Source of the DNA: CAZJYI01 sp964550025
GTDB lineage: Bacteria > Verrucomicrobiota > Kiritimatiellia > UBA8416 > CAYOBW01
Length of the DNA stretch: 38,492 nucleotides
Assembly: GCA_964550025.1 (NCBI GenBank)
Contig: CAZJYI010000116.1
Location: 1-38,492 of the forward strand
Reading direction: 5' to 3'
The translations under genes were made by a program, and so were the position numbers. Positions 1 through 9,086 of the stretch are shown here, one piece after another; within the stretch, counting starts at the first letter, position 1, and each line of letters opens with the position of its first letter. The notes beneath the pieces were generated by a model. It was not told the origin of the DNA and did no database searches. It saw nothing but the letters and a program-made list of their open reading frames with translations.

Positions 1-55
1 AACCGCTGACCTCATCCTTACCAAGGATGTGCTCTACCAACTGAGCTACATGGGC
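1..55 (-). tRNA. tRNA-Thr (anticodon GGT), 3' part outside the window
   Basis: Read on the minus strand, the sequence begins with acceptor strand GCCCATG, then TA, a D-arm starting GCTC, and anticodon stem CATCC/GGATG around a TTGGTAA loop. This gives anticodon GGT, so threonine. The variable loop and the start of the T-arm are visible; the T-loop, acceptor 3' strand and CCA lie beyond the left edge. A strong promoter lies about 160 bases upstream (214-241). Confidence 0.9.
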
Positions 56-93
56 AGCCAGCCTCTTCAACCCTCAAGCTATCACGACACAAA

Positions 94-154
94 GCAACAG
101 AACCGCTCTCCAACTCGACCCAGAAAAACCCCTTCTGGAGAGCGAATCTGTTGC
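94..154 (-). other. Long hairpin in the tRNA-Thr leader
   Basis: Two 19-base arms (94-112 and 136-154) are inverted repeats with 17 matches. They enclose a smaller hairpin (CAGAA/TTCTG). The structure lies between the predicted start of transcription (near 207) and the tRNA. It is followed upstream by a second small hairpin, GCCCGG-T6-CCGGGC on the minus strand (176-193). A processing signal or leader structure is plausible. It is not a match to a riboswitch I recognise. Confidence 0.5.
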
Positions 155-213
155 CTTACTAACCCAAGCACCAGTGCCCGGAAAAAACCGGGCTCTATTA
201 CAAAAACCGCGAA

Positions 214-241
214 ACCATAGCATGCTGCCGTTTCAAGTCAA
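214..241 (-). promoter_or_regulatory. Strong sigma70-type promoter for the tRNA-Thr transcript
   Basis: On the minus strand, TTGACT (236-241) and TATGGT (214-219) are separated by 16 bases. Directly upstream are three A-tracts of 7, 6 and 7 bases (243-249, 255-260, 266-272 as T runs on the plus strand) centred about 11.5 bases apart. This is the arrangement of an UP element or intrinsically bent DNA, as found at stable RNA promoters. Confidence 0.7.
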
Positions 242-295
242 CTTTTTTTGCGGCTTTTTTCGCAGTTTTTTTCGCCGCTTCGGCACGCTCCCTGC

Positions 296-331
296 GTAGC
301 CATGGGCGGGCAATGTGCCCGAGACCGCTAC
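296..331. repeat. GTAGC...GCTAC palindrome downstream of icd
   Basis: An imperfect inverted repeat has GTAGC at one end and GCTAC at the other, with an inner GGGC/GCCC stem. It lies in the 56-421 spacer between icd and tRNA-Thr, which otherwise holds only the tRNA leader and promoter. It resembles the REP-like palindromes seen elsewhere in the window. Confidence 0.4.
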
Positions 332-421
332 GGCATCCGGCGGACTCGTGGCGCTGAGAGCCCACTCCCTTCTGTGCGTTATGTGCCTTTTGTGGCCCAT
401 ACCCGCTGGACCCGGTCGTGC

Positions 422-1693
422 TCACAGCGCGGCGATGCGGTCGGCGACGGCCTGGCCAAAGGCGCTGCACTTGACCTCGGTCGCGTCGTCCATCAGGCGG
501 GCGAAATCGTACGTCACGATCCGGTCGGCGATGGTGCGGTTCATGCCCTCGATGATGAGGTCGGCGACCTCGCGCCAGCCCATGTAGCGGAACATCATCT
601 CCCCGGAGAGGATCAGCGACCCGGGATTTACCTTGTCGAGTCCGGCATACTTGGGCGCCGTCCCGTGCGTGGCCTCGAAGAGCGCCGTGCCATTGTCGTA
701 GTTGATGTTACCGCCCGGCGCTATGCCGATTCCACCCACGCAGGCCGCCAGGGCGTCCGACACGTAGTCCCCGTTGAGATTCATCGTGGCAATGACGGAA
801 TACTCCGCGGGGCGCGTCAGGATCTGCTGCAGGAAAGCGTCCGCAATGACGTCCTTTATCACGATCTCCTTCCCCGTACGCGGGTTCTTCATCGTGCGCC
901 ACGGCCCCTCGCCAATGACTTCCGCGCCGTAGAGCTTTGCCGCGGTCTCGTAGCCCCAGTCGCGAAACGCGCCTTCCGTGAACTTCATGATGTTGCCCTT
1001 ATGAACGAGCGTCACCGAAGGCAGGTCATACTCGACGGCGTAGTCGATCGCAGCCCGAACCAGGCGCTCCGTTCCCTCCTGCGAAACGGGCTTGATCCCG
1101 ATACCGCTGGTTTCCGGGAAACGGATTTTGCTGACCCCCATCTCCTCCCGCATGAAGTCCATGACCTTGCGGCACTCGGGCGTACCGGCGGCCCATTCGA
1201 CGCCGGCGTAGATGTCTTCCGAATTCTCGCGGAAGATCACCATGTCCGTCAGGTCCGGCCGCTTGACGGGCGACGGCACGCCCTCGAACCAGCGCACGGG
1301 ACGCAGGCAGACGTACAGATCGAGCTTCTGGCGCAGCGCCACGTTCAGCGACCGGATGCCGCCGCTGACGGGAGTCGTCAGCGGGCCCTTGATGGCCACA
1401 TGGTACTCGCGCACCGCCGACACGGTCTCGACCGGCAGCCACTCATCCTCGCCATACACCTTCACGGCCTTGTCGCCTGCGAAGATCTCCATCCAGGCCA
1501 CCTCGCGGCTGCCGCCGTAGGCCTTCTCGACCGCCGCGTTCCAGACGATCATGGCCGCCCGTGTGATATCCGGACCGGTTCCGTCTCCCTCTATGAAAGG
1601 GAGAATCGGGCAATCCGGTACCTGGAGTTTCCCGCCTTCACCAACCGTAATCTTCTCGCCCTTCTCGGGAATCGTGATCTTCTCGTAGCTCAT
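422..1693 (-). CDS. icd: NADP-dependent isocitrate dehydrogenase
   Basis: The 423-residue protein should decarboxylate isocitrate to 2-oxoglutarate in the cytoplasmic TCA cycle. It follows the E. coli Icd pattern over its whole length, including the loop GGIRSLNVALRQ with Ser115, the serine that IDH kinase/phosphatase modifies in enterics. NADP preference is indicated by Lys348 and Tyr349 in HGTAPKYAG, Val355, and Tyr395 and Arg399 in TYDFARLM, which match the NADP-binding set of the E. coli enzyme. An AGGG ribosome-binding site precedes the ATG by 9-10 bases. The aconitase gene lies 190 bases upstream on the same strand, so two consecutive TCA steps are adjacent. The spacer between them holds an inverted pair of palindromes that could attenuate or separate expression. 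No kinase/phosphatase gene is visible, so regulation at Ser115 is only a possibility. Confidence 0.96.
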   Translation of the reverse strand: MSYEKITIPEKGEKITVGEGGKLQVPDCPILPFIEGDGTGPDITRAAMIVWNAAVEKAYGGSREVAWMEIFAGDKAVKVYGEDEWLPVETVSAVREYHVAIKGPLTTPVSGGIRSLNVALRQKLDLYVCLRPVRWFEGVPSPVKRPDLTDMVIFRENSEDIYAGVEWAAGTPECRKVMDFMREEMGVSKIRFPETSGIGIKPVSQEGTERLVRAAIDYAVEYDLPSVTLVHKGNIMKFTEGAFRDWGYETAAKLYGAEVIGEGPWRTMKNPRTGKEIVIKDVIADAFLQQILTRPAEYSVIATMNLNGDYVSDALAACVGGIGIAPGGNINYDNGTALFEATHGTAPKYAGLDKVNPGSLILSGEMMFRYMGWREVADLIIEGMNRTIADRIVTYDFARLMDDATEVKCSAFGQAVADRIAAL

Positions 1694-1751
1694 AATCTGT
1701 CACCCTGTCCCATTTCTTCAGCCAACCATCCCAGATCTCATTGCCTCGCGG

Positions 1752-1856
1752 AGTAGCTCCCTGCTCTGCAGGGAGACCCGTACCTCACGGCTCCCGCCGG
1801 GAGGCGCCCCGCAGAGCGGCGCGCAACAGGTCTCCCTTCTGAAGAAGGGAGCTACT
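1752..1856. repeat. REPIN-like inverted pair between acn and icd
   Basis: Two GTAG-headed palindromes face each other. The plus copy (1754-1777) has arms CTCCCTGC/GCAGGGAG. The minus copy (1829-1855) has arms CTCCCTTCT/AGAAGGGAG. The 50 bases between them contain a further CTCCCGCCGGGAG palindrome. GTAG followed by an imperfect palindrome is the known signature of REP sequences. Confidence 0.65.
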
Positions 1857-1883
1857 GCAGCGCATGCCAGGCCCGCGCAGAGA

Positions 1884-3824
1884 TCACGCCGTCCTCACCA
1901 CGTAGTTCAGCAGTCCGCCTGCCAGCAGAATGCCCCGCTGGCGGTCGCTCAGATCGACTCGAACGGGAATCGCGACTTCTTTGGTCACGTTCTGCAACAC
2001 GGCCCGCCCGTCGCCGGTAACGGCCTCCCGCACCTGCTCGATGTCCAACCGGTCGCCCTCGGCAATACTGTCGCCGTCGGCCGGATTCTCGAAAATGAAC
2101 GGGATGATCCCGAAATTCATCAGGTTTGCCAGGTGGATGCGCTCAAAGGACTTGGCAACCACCGCGCGAACGCCCAGGTACATCGGACACAGCGCCGCGT
2201 GTTCGCGGCTGGAGCCCTGTCCGTAGGACTCGCCGGCCACGATGAAGTTCGCCAGTCCCGCGTTGCGGTGCTGTACTGCGCGCTCGGCAAAGTCCGGGTC
2301 CGTATTCTCGAAGACGAACGTCGAGTAGGTCGGAACGTTGGAACGGTACTTGAGCCGCGGTCCGGCCGGCATGATGTGATCGGTCGTGATCTTGTCGCCC
2401 ACTTTGATCGTGGCAACACCTGAAAGCCGTTCCGGCAGGGGTTCGCCCTTCGGCACCGTCCCGATGTTCGGCCCCCGCACGATCTCAACCCCGTCACCCG
2501 TCTCCGGCGGAAAGGTAAACATGGAATCGTCGACCGCAAACACTTCTGGCTGTGCCACTTGAGGAGCCTCGAGCCCCGAAAGTGTCCGCGGGTCCACGAT
2601 ACGCCCCTCTAGCGCCGCCACGGCGGCCGTCTCCGGGCTGACCAGGTACACCTGGGCCGACTTTGTCCCCGACCGCCCTTCGAAGTTGCGGTTGCTGGTG
2701 CGCAGGGATACCCCTTCGCTGCCCGGCGAAGCGTGGTTGCCGATACAGAACCCGCAGGCGTTCTCGTAGAGACGCACGCCGGAAGCAATCAGGTCGGCGA
2801 GGTCGCCCTCCGCGGCCAGCATGCCCAGGACCTGGCGCGAACCAGGGGCGATACCCATGCTGACCGCCGGATGCACCGTCCGCCCTCTGAGAATCCCGGC
2901 CACGCTCTTCAAGTCGCGGTACGACGAATTTGTACAGGAACCCACGACAACCTGCTCGACGGGCGTCCCCGACAGCGAAGCAATCGTCTCAATGTTGCCG
3001 GGAGAATGCGGTGTCGCGGCCAGCGGTTCGAGCCGGGAGAGGTCGATGGTGACGGTCTGCTCGTACTCCGCGTCCGGGTCAGGCAGCAGCTCCCGCCACG
3101 CCTCCCCCCTGCCCTGCGCCTCCAGGAAACGCCGCGTCACGTCGTCGCTGGGAAACACGGAGGTCGTCACACCGCATTCGGCGCCCATGTTGGTGATCGT
3201 GGCCCGTTCCGGCACTTCGAGCCCGGCCAGGGCCGGTCCGGCGTACTCGAACACGCGGCCGACGTTCCCCTTGGTTGTGAACCGCTCGAGGACCTTGAGT
3301 ATCACGTCCTTTGCCGTGACCCACGGCGGCAGCTCGCCGACCAGCTCGATACGCACCACCCGGGGCGCCGTGAGATAGAACGGACCGCCGCCCATGGCCA
3401 CGGCCACGTCGATCCCGCCGGCGCCGATCGCCACCATGCCCAGCCCCCCCCCGGTGGGCGTGTGCGAATCCGACCCCAGAAGCGTCTTGCCCGGCGCGCC
3501 GAAGCGTTCGAGATGCAACTGGTGGCAGATGCCGTTGCCCGGCCGCGAAAAGACGATCCCGTACTTGGCCGCCACGGACCGCAGGTACGCGTGGTCATCG
3601 GCGTTCTCCGGGCCGATCTGGATTGTGTTGTGGTCGACGTAGCTCACCGCCAGATCGCACTTCGCCCGCTCAAGCCCCATCGTCTCGAACTGCAGGTATG
3701 CCATCGTCCCCGTGGCGTCCTGCGTCAGGGTCTGGTCGATGCGAATGGCAATCTCCTCGCCGGGAGTCAGGGAGCCGGATACCAGGTGCTCTGAAAGGAT
3801 CTTCTCAACAACGTTCATACCCAT
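1884..3824 (-). CDS. Aconitate hydratase
   Basis: The 646-residue aconitase converts citrate to isocitrate, feeding the adjacent icd. Iron-sulfur cluster ligands are visible as Cys297 in VVVGSCTNSS and Cys357/Cys360 in ENACGFCIGNH. GSDSHT (117-122) is another active-site motif. The C-terminal swivel domain (about 470-640) carries GQGSSREHAAL with the substrate-binding arginine. The length matches the shorter bacterial and mitochondrial-like form, not the ~890-residue AcnA or the AcnB order. The family usually has CGPCIG; here it is CGFCIG, a conservative oddity next to the cluster. The ATG has an AGGAG site seven bases upstream. I left out a symbol because acnA would imply the long form. Confidence 0.95.
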   Translation of the reverse strand: MGMNVVEKILSEHLVSGSLTPGEEIAIRIDQTLTQDATGTMAYLQFETMGLERAKCDLAVSYVDHNTIQIGPENADDHAYLRSVAAKYGIVFSRPGNGICHQLHLERFGAPGKTLLGSDSHTPTGGGLGMVAIGAGGIDVAVAMGGGPFYLTAPRVVRIELVGELPPWVTAKDVILKVLERFTTKGNVGRVFEYAGPALAGLEVPERATITNMGAECGVTTSVFPSDDVTRRFLEAQGRGEAWRELLPDPDAEYEQTVTIDLSRLEPLAATPHSPGNIETIASLSGTPVEQVVVGSCTNSSYRDLKSVAGILRGRTVHPAVSMGIAPGSRQVLGMLAAEGDLADLIASGVRLYENACGFCIGNHASPGSEGVSLRTSNRNFEGRSGTKSAQVYLVSPETAAVAALEGRIVDPRTLSGLEAPQVAQPEVFAVDDSMFTFPPETGDGVEIVRGPNIGTVPKGEPLPERLSGVATIKVGDKITTDHIMPAGPRLKYRSNVPTYSTFVFENTDPDFAERAVQHRNAGLANFIVAGESYGQGSSREHAALCPMYLGVRAVVAKSFERIHLANLMNFGIIPFIFENPADGDSIAEGDRLDIEQVREAVTGDGRAVLQNVTKEVAIPVRVDLSDRQRGILLAGGLLNYVVRTA

Positions 3825-3913
3825 GAGTCGGTCTCCTCAAGTGCCGGAAAAAGCAAACCATGCCAGATAGCACGTCGACTCACGCAATTCAAGCCGTTCC
3901 GGTGGATTATTCG

Positions 3914-4048
3914 CGAAATCTCAGATTTCAGATCTCAGATCTCAGAACAGATTCGCCGGAGCTCAGGTCTTTCGGTAGCATGAGATCTGAAATCTGCCAT
4001 CTGAGATCTGAAATCTGACATCTGACATCTGAGATTCGAGATCTGAAG
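3914..4048. repeat. Word-like repeat block (GATCTGAAATCTGAC variants) between nadB and acn
   Basis: About 135 bases are built almost entirely of degenerate copies of one short word. In the left part it reads as CTCAGATTTCAGATCT, and in the right part as its mirror, AGATCTGAAATCTG. The halves meet near 3955-3980. Period is about 10-14 bases. No gene fits the 280-base spacer. Confidence 0.7.
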
Positions 4049-4104
4049 TCGTTCCCCGCGCACCCCACGGCGCCGCTCCCTCCCCGCCCCTCGCCACCCG
4101 CCAC

Positions 4105-5712
4105 TCACACATGGCTCCCGGCCGGGTCGGCGATGACGGTATCGACAGGGCTATCGGCCAGCTCGGGGTAGTCCAGCGTGTAGTGCAGCCCACGGCTCTC
4201 ATGCCGCAGCTGGGCGGACCGGACAATCAGTTCGGCCACGGCGGCAATGTTGCGTAGCTCGAGGATGTCGGGCGTCACGAGGTAATCCAGGTAGTACTGG
4301 CGGATCTCCTGGCGCAGGTTTCTGATCCGGCGCGAGGCCCGCTCCAGGCGCTTGTCGGTGCGCACGATGCCCACGTAGTCCCACATGCAGGTGCGGACCT
4401 CGTTCCAGTTGTGCTCGACCACGATCTCCTCGTCGCTGCTGACCGCATCCCCGCTGTGCCAGGCCGGGATCTCCGGCCGGTCGAACGTGTCCGCGGGCGG
4501 CAACGTGGCCAACATCTCGGCCATCTCGTAGGAGCACACCACGGCTTCCAGCAACGAGTTGCTGGCGAGCCGGTTTGCGCCGTGCAGCCCGGTGCAGGCG
4601 ACTTCGCCGCAGGCGAAAAGCCCCGGCAGAGCGGTCCTTCCCTGGATGTCGGCCTCCACGCCGCCGCAGAAATAGTGCGCCGCGGGCACAACGGGTACGA
4701 GGTCTTTCGACATGTCGATCCCGAATTTCCTGCAGGTGGCGTAGATCGTCGGGAAACGTCGCAGCAGAAAATCCTCGGACTGGTGCCGGATGTCGAGATA
4801 GACGCAAGGCGCACCGTGCAGCTTCATTTCGCTGTCAATCGCGCGCGCCACGATGTCGCGCGAGGCCAGTTCTCCCCGCGGATCATAGCGTTCCATGAAG
4901 CGCTCGCCGCTGCCGTCGACGAGCAGGGCGCCCTCCCCGCGCACGGCCTCGCTCACGAGGAAGGACTTGGCTTCGGGATGATAGAGGCACGTGGGGTGGA
5001 ACTGGATGAACTCCATGTTCTTGATGGGAATGCCCGCACGCCAGGCAATGGCAATGCCGTCCCCCGTGGCAATGTCGGGATTGCTGGTGTAGAGATAGAC
5101 CTTCCCCCCACCGCCACAGGCGAGAATAACGTACGGCGCGCGGACCGCGAATATCTCCCCGTCGTGCCGTCCCAGCACGTAAGCGCCGACGCAACGATTC
5201 TCCCCCGCAACGTCCAGCCACCCGGTCGTGATGAGGTCAATCACCATGGAGTGCTCGAGGACCGTGATATTCTCCGACGCCTGGACGCGGTGCAGCAGCG
5301 TCTGCTCGATGCATCGCCCGGTCACGTCGCCGGCGTGCAGAACGCGCCGGCGGGAATGCCCACCTTCCTTGCCGAGGTCGTAGCCGCCGGGCACGCCGTG
5401 CAGGGCCGCGAATTCCAGCCCGAGCTGTTCCAGTTCCGCGATACGTGGGGGGCCACCGTTAACGATGCGCCGCACGACGTCTTCGTCGCACAATCCCGCA
5501 CCGGCCCCGAGCGTATCCTGGACATGGCTCTCGAAGCTGTCGTCCGAACGCACCACGCAGGCGATGCCGCCCTGGGCGTAGTTCGTGTTGCTCTCGGCCG
5601 TCTCCTTCTTCGTCACCACGAGGACCCGCCCCCGTTCCCCCAGGTGCAGCGCCGACATCAGGCCGGCAATGCCGCTCCCGATGACCAGGTAATCGCAGTC
5701 AAGTACTCTCAT
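4105..5712 (-). CDS. nadB: L-aspartate oxidase
   Basis: This flavoenzyme oxidises aspartate to iminoaspartate, the first step of de novo NAD synthesis. The chosen start gives 535 residues, the usual length. The N-terminus MRVLDCDYLVIGSGIAGL holds the FAD-binding GSGIAG motif. SNTNYAQGGIA follows, then EGGHSRRRVLHAGD, and EFIQFHPTCLY of the capping domain, with the succinate dehydrogenase/fumarate reductase flavoprotein-type helical C-terminus. A longer reading from a GTG at 5742 is possible, but the FAD motif would then lie too far in. The chosen ATG has GAGGG 6 bases upstream. The partner genes nadA and nadC are not in the window. The spacer on the promoter side (5713-5876) holds an inverted REP pair. 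Confidence 0.95.
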   Translation of the reverse strand: MRVLDCDYLVIGSGIAGLMSALHLGERGRVLVVTKKETAESNTNYAQGGIACVVRSDDSFESHVQDTLGAGAGLCDEDVVRRIVNGGPPRIAELEQLGLEFAALHGVPGGYDLGKEGGHSRRRVLHAGDVTGRCIEQTLLHRVQASENITVLEHSMVIDLITTGWLDVAGENRCVGAYVLGRHDGEIFAVRAPYVILACGGGGKVYLYTSNPDIATGDGIAIAWRAGIPIKNMEFIQFHPTCLYHPEAKSFLVSEAVRGEGALLVDGSGERFMERYDPRGELASRDIVARAIDSEMKLHGAPCVYLDIRHQSEDFLLRRFPTIYATCRKFGIDMSKDLVPVVPAAHYFCGGVEADIQGRTALPGLFACGEVACTGLHGANRLASNSLLEAVVCSYEMAEMLATLPPADTFDRPEIPAWHSGDAVSSDEEIVVEHNWNEVRTCMWDYVGIVRTDKRLERASRRIRNLRQEIRQYYLDYLVTPDILELRNIAAVAELIVRSAQLRHESRGLHYTLDYPELADSPVDTVIADPAGSHV

Positions 5713-5776
5713 GCCCGCCCTCGTGTTACCCCGCCACTCCACATTCCGTCGTCCTCGCCGATCAACCCACGTTCAT

Positions 5777-5849
5777 CGGAAGTCTTGGCGACTTCCGCTA
5801 CTCCCCATTGCACGGCATCCCTGTAGCGGAACGCGCCAAGCGTTCCGAC
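5777..5849. repeat. REPIN-like inverted pair upstream of nadB
   Basis: A minus-strand copy (5777-5801; GTAG plus arms CGGAAGTC/GACTTCCG around GCCAA) and a plus-strand copy (5823-5849; arms CGGAACGC/GCGTTCCG around GCCAA) point away from each other across 21 bases. The loop is identical but the arms differ in a compensated way. Confidence 0.7.
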
Positions 5850-5876
5850 TTCCGCCGGGTTCCGCGCCTGCCAGTC

Positions 5877-8849
5877 TCACCGGAACCGACCCGGCTTCAC
5901 CTCAACGGCCTCACCCGCCTTCACCTCCACCTTGATCGTCTTTCCGGCGTAGCGCACCGGACAAGAACCGTCCCGAAGCGAGGCGATGGCGGCCCGGACC
6001 AGCTTCCCGCCCTTCCACTCAATATCAACGGTCCTTCCGCCGCGCGCCCGCAGCCCCCGCACGCTGCCCGCGGCCCACACGCCGGGCACGGCCGGCAACA
6101 GGTGCACGACGTAATCCTCGGAGCGCGCGCTTCCCGCCTTGCGAACGTGGCTCTGCAGGAACATCTCCGCAATCCCGGCGCAGGCGCCGAAGTTGCCGTC
6201 GATCTGGAACGGCGGGTGTGCATCGAAGAGGTTCGGGTACATCCCCCCTCGCCCCTTCTTGCCGACCGGCGACAAAAGGTTGCCCAGCACCAGGTACGAG
6301 TGGTCACCATCAAGATAGCGCGTCCAGAGGCACACCTTCCACCCCATCGACCACCCCGTAGCCGCATCGCCGCGGTAGACCAGAGACTGCCGCGCCGCTT
6401 TCCACATGTCCGGACAGTCCTGCCAGTTGACCTCGTGACCGGGATAGGCGCCCCAGAGGTGCGACACGTGACGGTGCTTGTTCCGGGGGTTGTCCTTGTC
6501 CTCCAGCCACTCCTGGAGCTGGCCGTGCTGCCCAATCTGGTTCGGCGCAATGCGGGGGATCATGCCGCTGAGCTGCCTGGCAAGCTCAGCGTCGATTCCC
6601 AAGACGGCCGCGGCCTCGACACAGCCCTGGAACAGGAACCGGACGATCTGGTGGTCCATTGTCGGCCCCATGACCAGCCCGCCCTGCTCGGGCGAATTCG
6701 AGGGGCCGCTGATCAACCACTTCGTCTTCGGGTCCTCGACGAGGTAGTCCACGAAGAACAGCGCCGCCTCTTTCATAAGGGGATAGGCCCGCTCGCGCAG
6801 GTAAGCCTCATCCAGCGTGTACAGATACCGTTCCCAAAGGTGCGTCGCCATCCAGGCCCCGCCGGTTACCCAGATGCCGTGGTTGGACGCATTGATCGGG
6901 GCGGCGCCACGCCACAGGTCGAAGTTGTGATGCACGACCCAGCCGCGCGCGCCATAGTGCTCCTTCGCCACCTTCGCCCCCGATTCGCGCAGCTCTCCCA
7001 GCGCCGTGAACAACGGCTCGTGGCATTCCGACAAGCCCGTCACTTCGGCGGGCCAGTAGTTCATCTCGGTGTTGATGTTGCAGGTGTACTTGCTGTCCCA
7101 CGGCGGCCGCAGGTGCGGGTTCCAGACGCCCTGCAGGTTGGCGGGCTGCGAGCCCGGCCGGCTGCTGCCGATCAGCAGATAGCGCCCGTATTGAAAGGTC
7201 AGCGCTGCCAGGTGCGGGTCGTTGCCCTGCTCGAAATCGACGATACGCTGATCGGTCGGCTTCGCGGCCGCGTCCGTGCTCCCGAGATCGAGATCAACGC
7301 GCTCGAAGAGCGGCACGTAGTCGGCCACGTGGCGCACGAGCAGCTCGTCAAAACTCCGTTCTTCGACCTTTCGAAGGACCTCGTTGCACCTCTTCGCCGG
7401 GTCCGCCCCCAGTTCCTTCCAACTCTTGACGTTGGACGCGGCAGCCAGCACGACGGTGACACGGTCCGCCCCGGTGACGGTCACGGCGCTCCCGTCCGCC
7501 TCCAGCTTGCCGCCCTCGGCCCGCACAACCGCGTGGGCCTCGAAGGCAACGCCATCTTTCGCAACAGCCCCGCTGAGAACGATACGATTGCCGTCCGCCT
7601 TGGATTCCGACTGCCCGTGCGGGCTGCTCAGCCGGATCGTGCAGGTTACCTGCCCCTTGCGGTCGGCGCTGATGCGCGTCGCGATCACCTGGTCCGGGTA
7701 TGTGGCAAAGCTCTCGCGTGCGAACGCCGCGTCGCCGATGCGGTACTCGACACGGTGGTAAGCGTTCTCAATATCCAGGAAGCGCCGGTAGCCGCTGACC
7801 TCCTCGTGGCCGGCCATGTCGATCCAGAGGTCGCCGCAGGGCTGGTAGGCCATCTGGCGGAGGGGAACGCTCATGAACTCCCTCGTGGCCAGGTTCTGGG
7901 CTTCCCGCTGTTTGCTTTCCCATAGCAGCTTGCGCAGCTCCGGCAGCACCTTCACTGCGCCCTTGTGCGCATAGTCATGCGGTTTGCCCGTCCAGACGGT
8001 GTCCTCGTTGAACTGCAGGTGCTCGCGCGTCACACCGCCGAACACCATGGCGCCGAGACGGCCGTTTCCGATCGGCAGTGCTTCTTCCCATTTGGCGGCG
8101 GGCCGCCGGTACCACAGCACCCACTCATCCTCGGGCGCTACGGCTTCGCCGGTCAGCCTGGCTGACTTGGCCGGAGCAATCCACGTCCCGGGCGGTTGCA
8201 GCTTCATCTTCCCTCCTGCCTTGCTGGCAAACGTCTTGTCCTTCGCGTTGTCGAGCTCCCACACGCCAACGGCGCCTTCGAGCGGCGGCAGTCCCTCGCG
8301 CTGTTTCGAGAGCGCCGCGACTTCCTCGTCGCCGAGCGCGCGACCGTAGACACCGACGCGCTGGATGGCACCCTTGAACGCATTGCCGCCCTTGCAGTCG
8401 GCACCGACACACAACGCGGACTTACTTGGCAGTAACGGCTTCATGCCCGAACGCCCGGCGTTCGCCACGACCTCCCCGTTGACAAAGAGCTTGTACACGC
8501 CTTTCGGGCGGCTGAATACGGCGGCTACGTGGCTCCACTTCCCCGCGGGGAGCTTTGCCTTGTGCATGAAGAGCTTCTCGTCGCAGATCATCCGGAGCGA
8601 ATTGCCGGGATAGGTATCCAGGACGAACCCCTCCTGTGTGCCGGGAATGCTCTTGTCGATAATGCGCGCACCTCCGCCAGGGAGCTTGCCCGGCTTGATC
8701 CAGGCCTCCAGCGTAACCTCGTCGCGGAGGTCCAGCGCTTTGGTGTGGGGCGTCGACAGGAACGGGACATCGCCGGGAAACCGCAATCCGTCGGCAGCCC
8801 CGGCAGCGGCAACAAGACAGGTCAGGGCGACAAGGACGCGTCTCAACAT
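5877..8849 (-). CDS. Secreted LamG-GH95 glycoside hydrolase (alpha-L-fucosidase family)
   Basis: The 990-residue exported protein starts with a signal peptide (MLRRVLVALTCLVAAAGA). A LamG/concanavalin-like domain follows (about 23-185), then a GH95 catalytic region (about 240-985). GH95 enzymes remove alpha-L-fucose, or in some members alpha-L-galactose, from glycans by inversion. The expected active-site elements are present: CNINTEMNYW with Asn591 and Asn593, SGPSNSPEQGG with Glu721 as probable acid, and HPPFQIDGNFG with Asp884. These correspond to the residues defined in the Bifidobacterium enzyme. GGAGG lies 6 bases before the ATG. The N-terminal LamG domain may bind the substrate or anchor the enzyme. 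The exact sugar specificity cannot be read from sequence. It is not clustered with other fucose genes. Confidence 0.93.
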   Translation of the reverse strand: MLRRVLVALTCLVAAAGAADGLRFPGDVPFLSTPHTKALDLRDEVTLEAWIKPGKLPGGGARIIDKSIPGTQEGFVLDTYPGNSLRMICDEKLFMHKAKLPAGKWSHVAAVFSRPKGVYKLFVNGEVVANAGRSGMKPLLPSKSALCVGADCKGGNAFKGAIQRVGVYGRALGDEEVAALSKQREGLPPLEGAVGVWELDNAKDKTFASKAGGKMKLQPPGTWIAPAKSARLTGEAVAPEDEWVLWYRRPAAKWEEALPIGNGRLGAMVFGGVTREHLQFNEDTVWTGKPHDYAHKGAVKVLPELRKLLWESKQREAQNLATREFMSVPLRQMAYQPCGDLWIDMAGHEEVSGYRRFLDIENAYHRVEYRIGDAAFARESFATYPDQVIATRISADRKGQVTCTIRLSSPHGQSESKADGNRIVLSGAVAKDGVAFEAHAVVRAEGGKLEADGSAVTVTGADRVTVVLAAASNVKSWKELGADPAKRCNEVLRKVEERSFDELLVRHVADYVPLFERVDLDLGSTDAAAKPTDQRIVDFEQGNDPHLAALTFQYGRYLLIGSSRPGSQPANLQGVWNPHLRPPWDSKYTCNINTEMNYWPAEVTGLSECHEPLFTALGELRESGAKVAKEHYGARGWVVHHNFDLWRGAAPINASNHGIWVTGGAWMATHLWERYLYTLDEAYLRERAYPLMKEAALFFVDYLVEDPKTKWLISGPSNSPEQGGLVMGPTMDHQIVRFLFQGCVEAAAVLGIDAELARQLSGMIPRIAPNQIGQHGQLQEWLEDKDNPRNKHRHVSHLWGAYPGHEVNWQDCPDMWKAARQSLVYRGDAATGWSMGWKVCLWTRYLDGDHSYLVLGNLLSPVGKKGRGGMYPNLFDAHPPFQIDGNFGACAGIAEMFLQSHVRKAGSARSEDYVVHLLPAVPGVWAAGSVRGLRARGGRTVDIEWKGGKLVRAAIASLRDGSCPVRYAGKTIKVEVKAGEAVEVKPGRFR

Positions 8850-8933
8850 TGCATTCCTCCTGTGACGAGATTGGCGGGAGTATGGCAGAAGGGCGGACGG
8901 GTGGCCAGTGCGTTCCGATCCCTCACGAGACGA

Positions 8934-9001
8934 CGGAAAACCTGGCGTTTTCCGCTACTTCCTTGCGCGCACCCGTAACGGAACGCGCCACGCGTTCCGA
9001 T
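8934..9001. repeat. REPIN-like inverted pair between GH95 and parE
   Basis: A minus copy (8934-8958; arms CGGAAAAC/GTTTTCCG, loop GCCAG) is followed 16 bases on by a plus copy (8975-9001; head degenerated to GTAA, arms CGGAACGC/GCGTTCCG). Half sites occur nearby at about 8911 and at 9098. This is the same diverging order as at 5777-5849. Confidence 0.65.
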
Positions 9002-9086
9002 CGTGAGCCCGCACCGGAGCCGATGTCCATGTTCATGCCGATGAGCGGTCGCTGCAACCCATGTACTCCCCGCACACACGGCACCG

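Noticed and set aside
198..470. Minus-strand frame with a Lys/Ala-rich end (AAKKTAKKAAKK)
   Set aside because: The Lys-rich part is the translation of phased A-tracts upstream of the tRNA promoter, and the rest overlaps the end of icd and a palindrome.
5808..7925. Long plus-strand open frame (705 codons) opposite the GH95 gene
   Set aside because: It mirrors a well-supported coding gene in GC-rich DNA and has Arg/Pro/His-rich composition with no family pattern. The same applies to 248-1756, 2733-3794, 4411-5826, 16416-17507, 18288-19397, 19687-20877 and 21508-22815.
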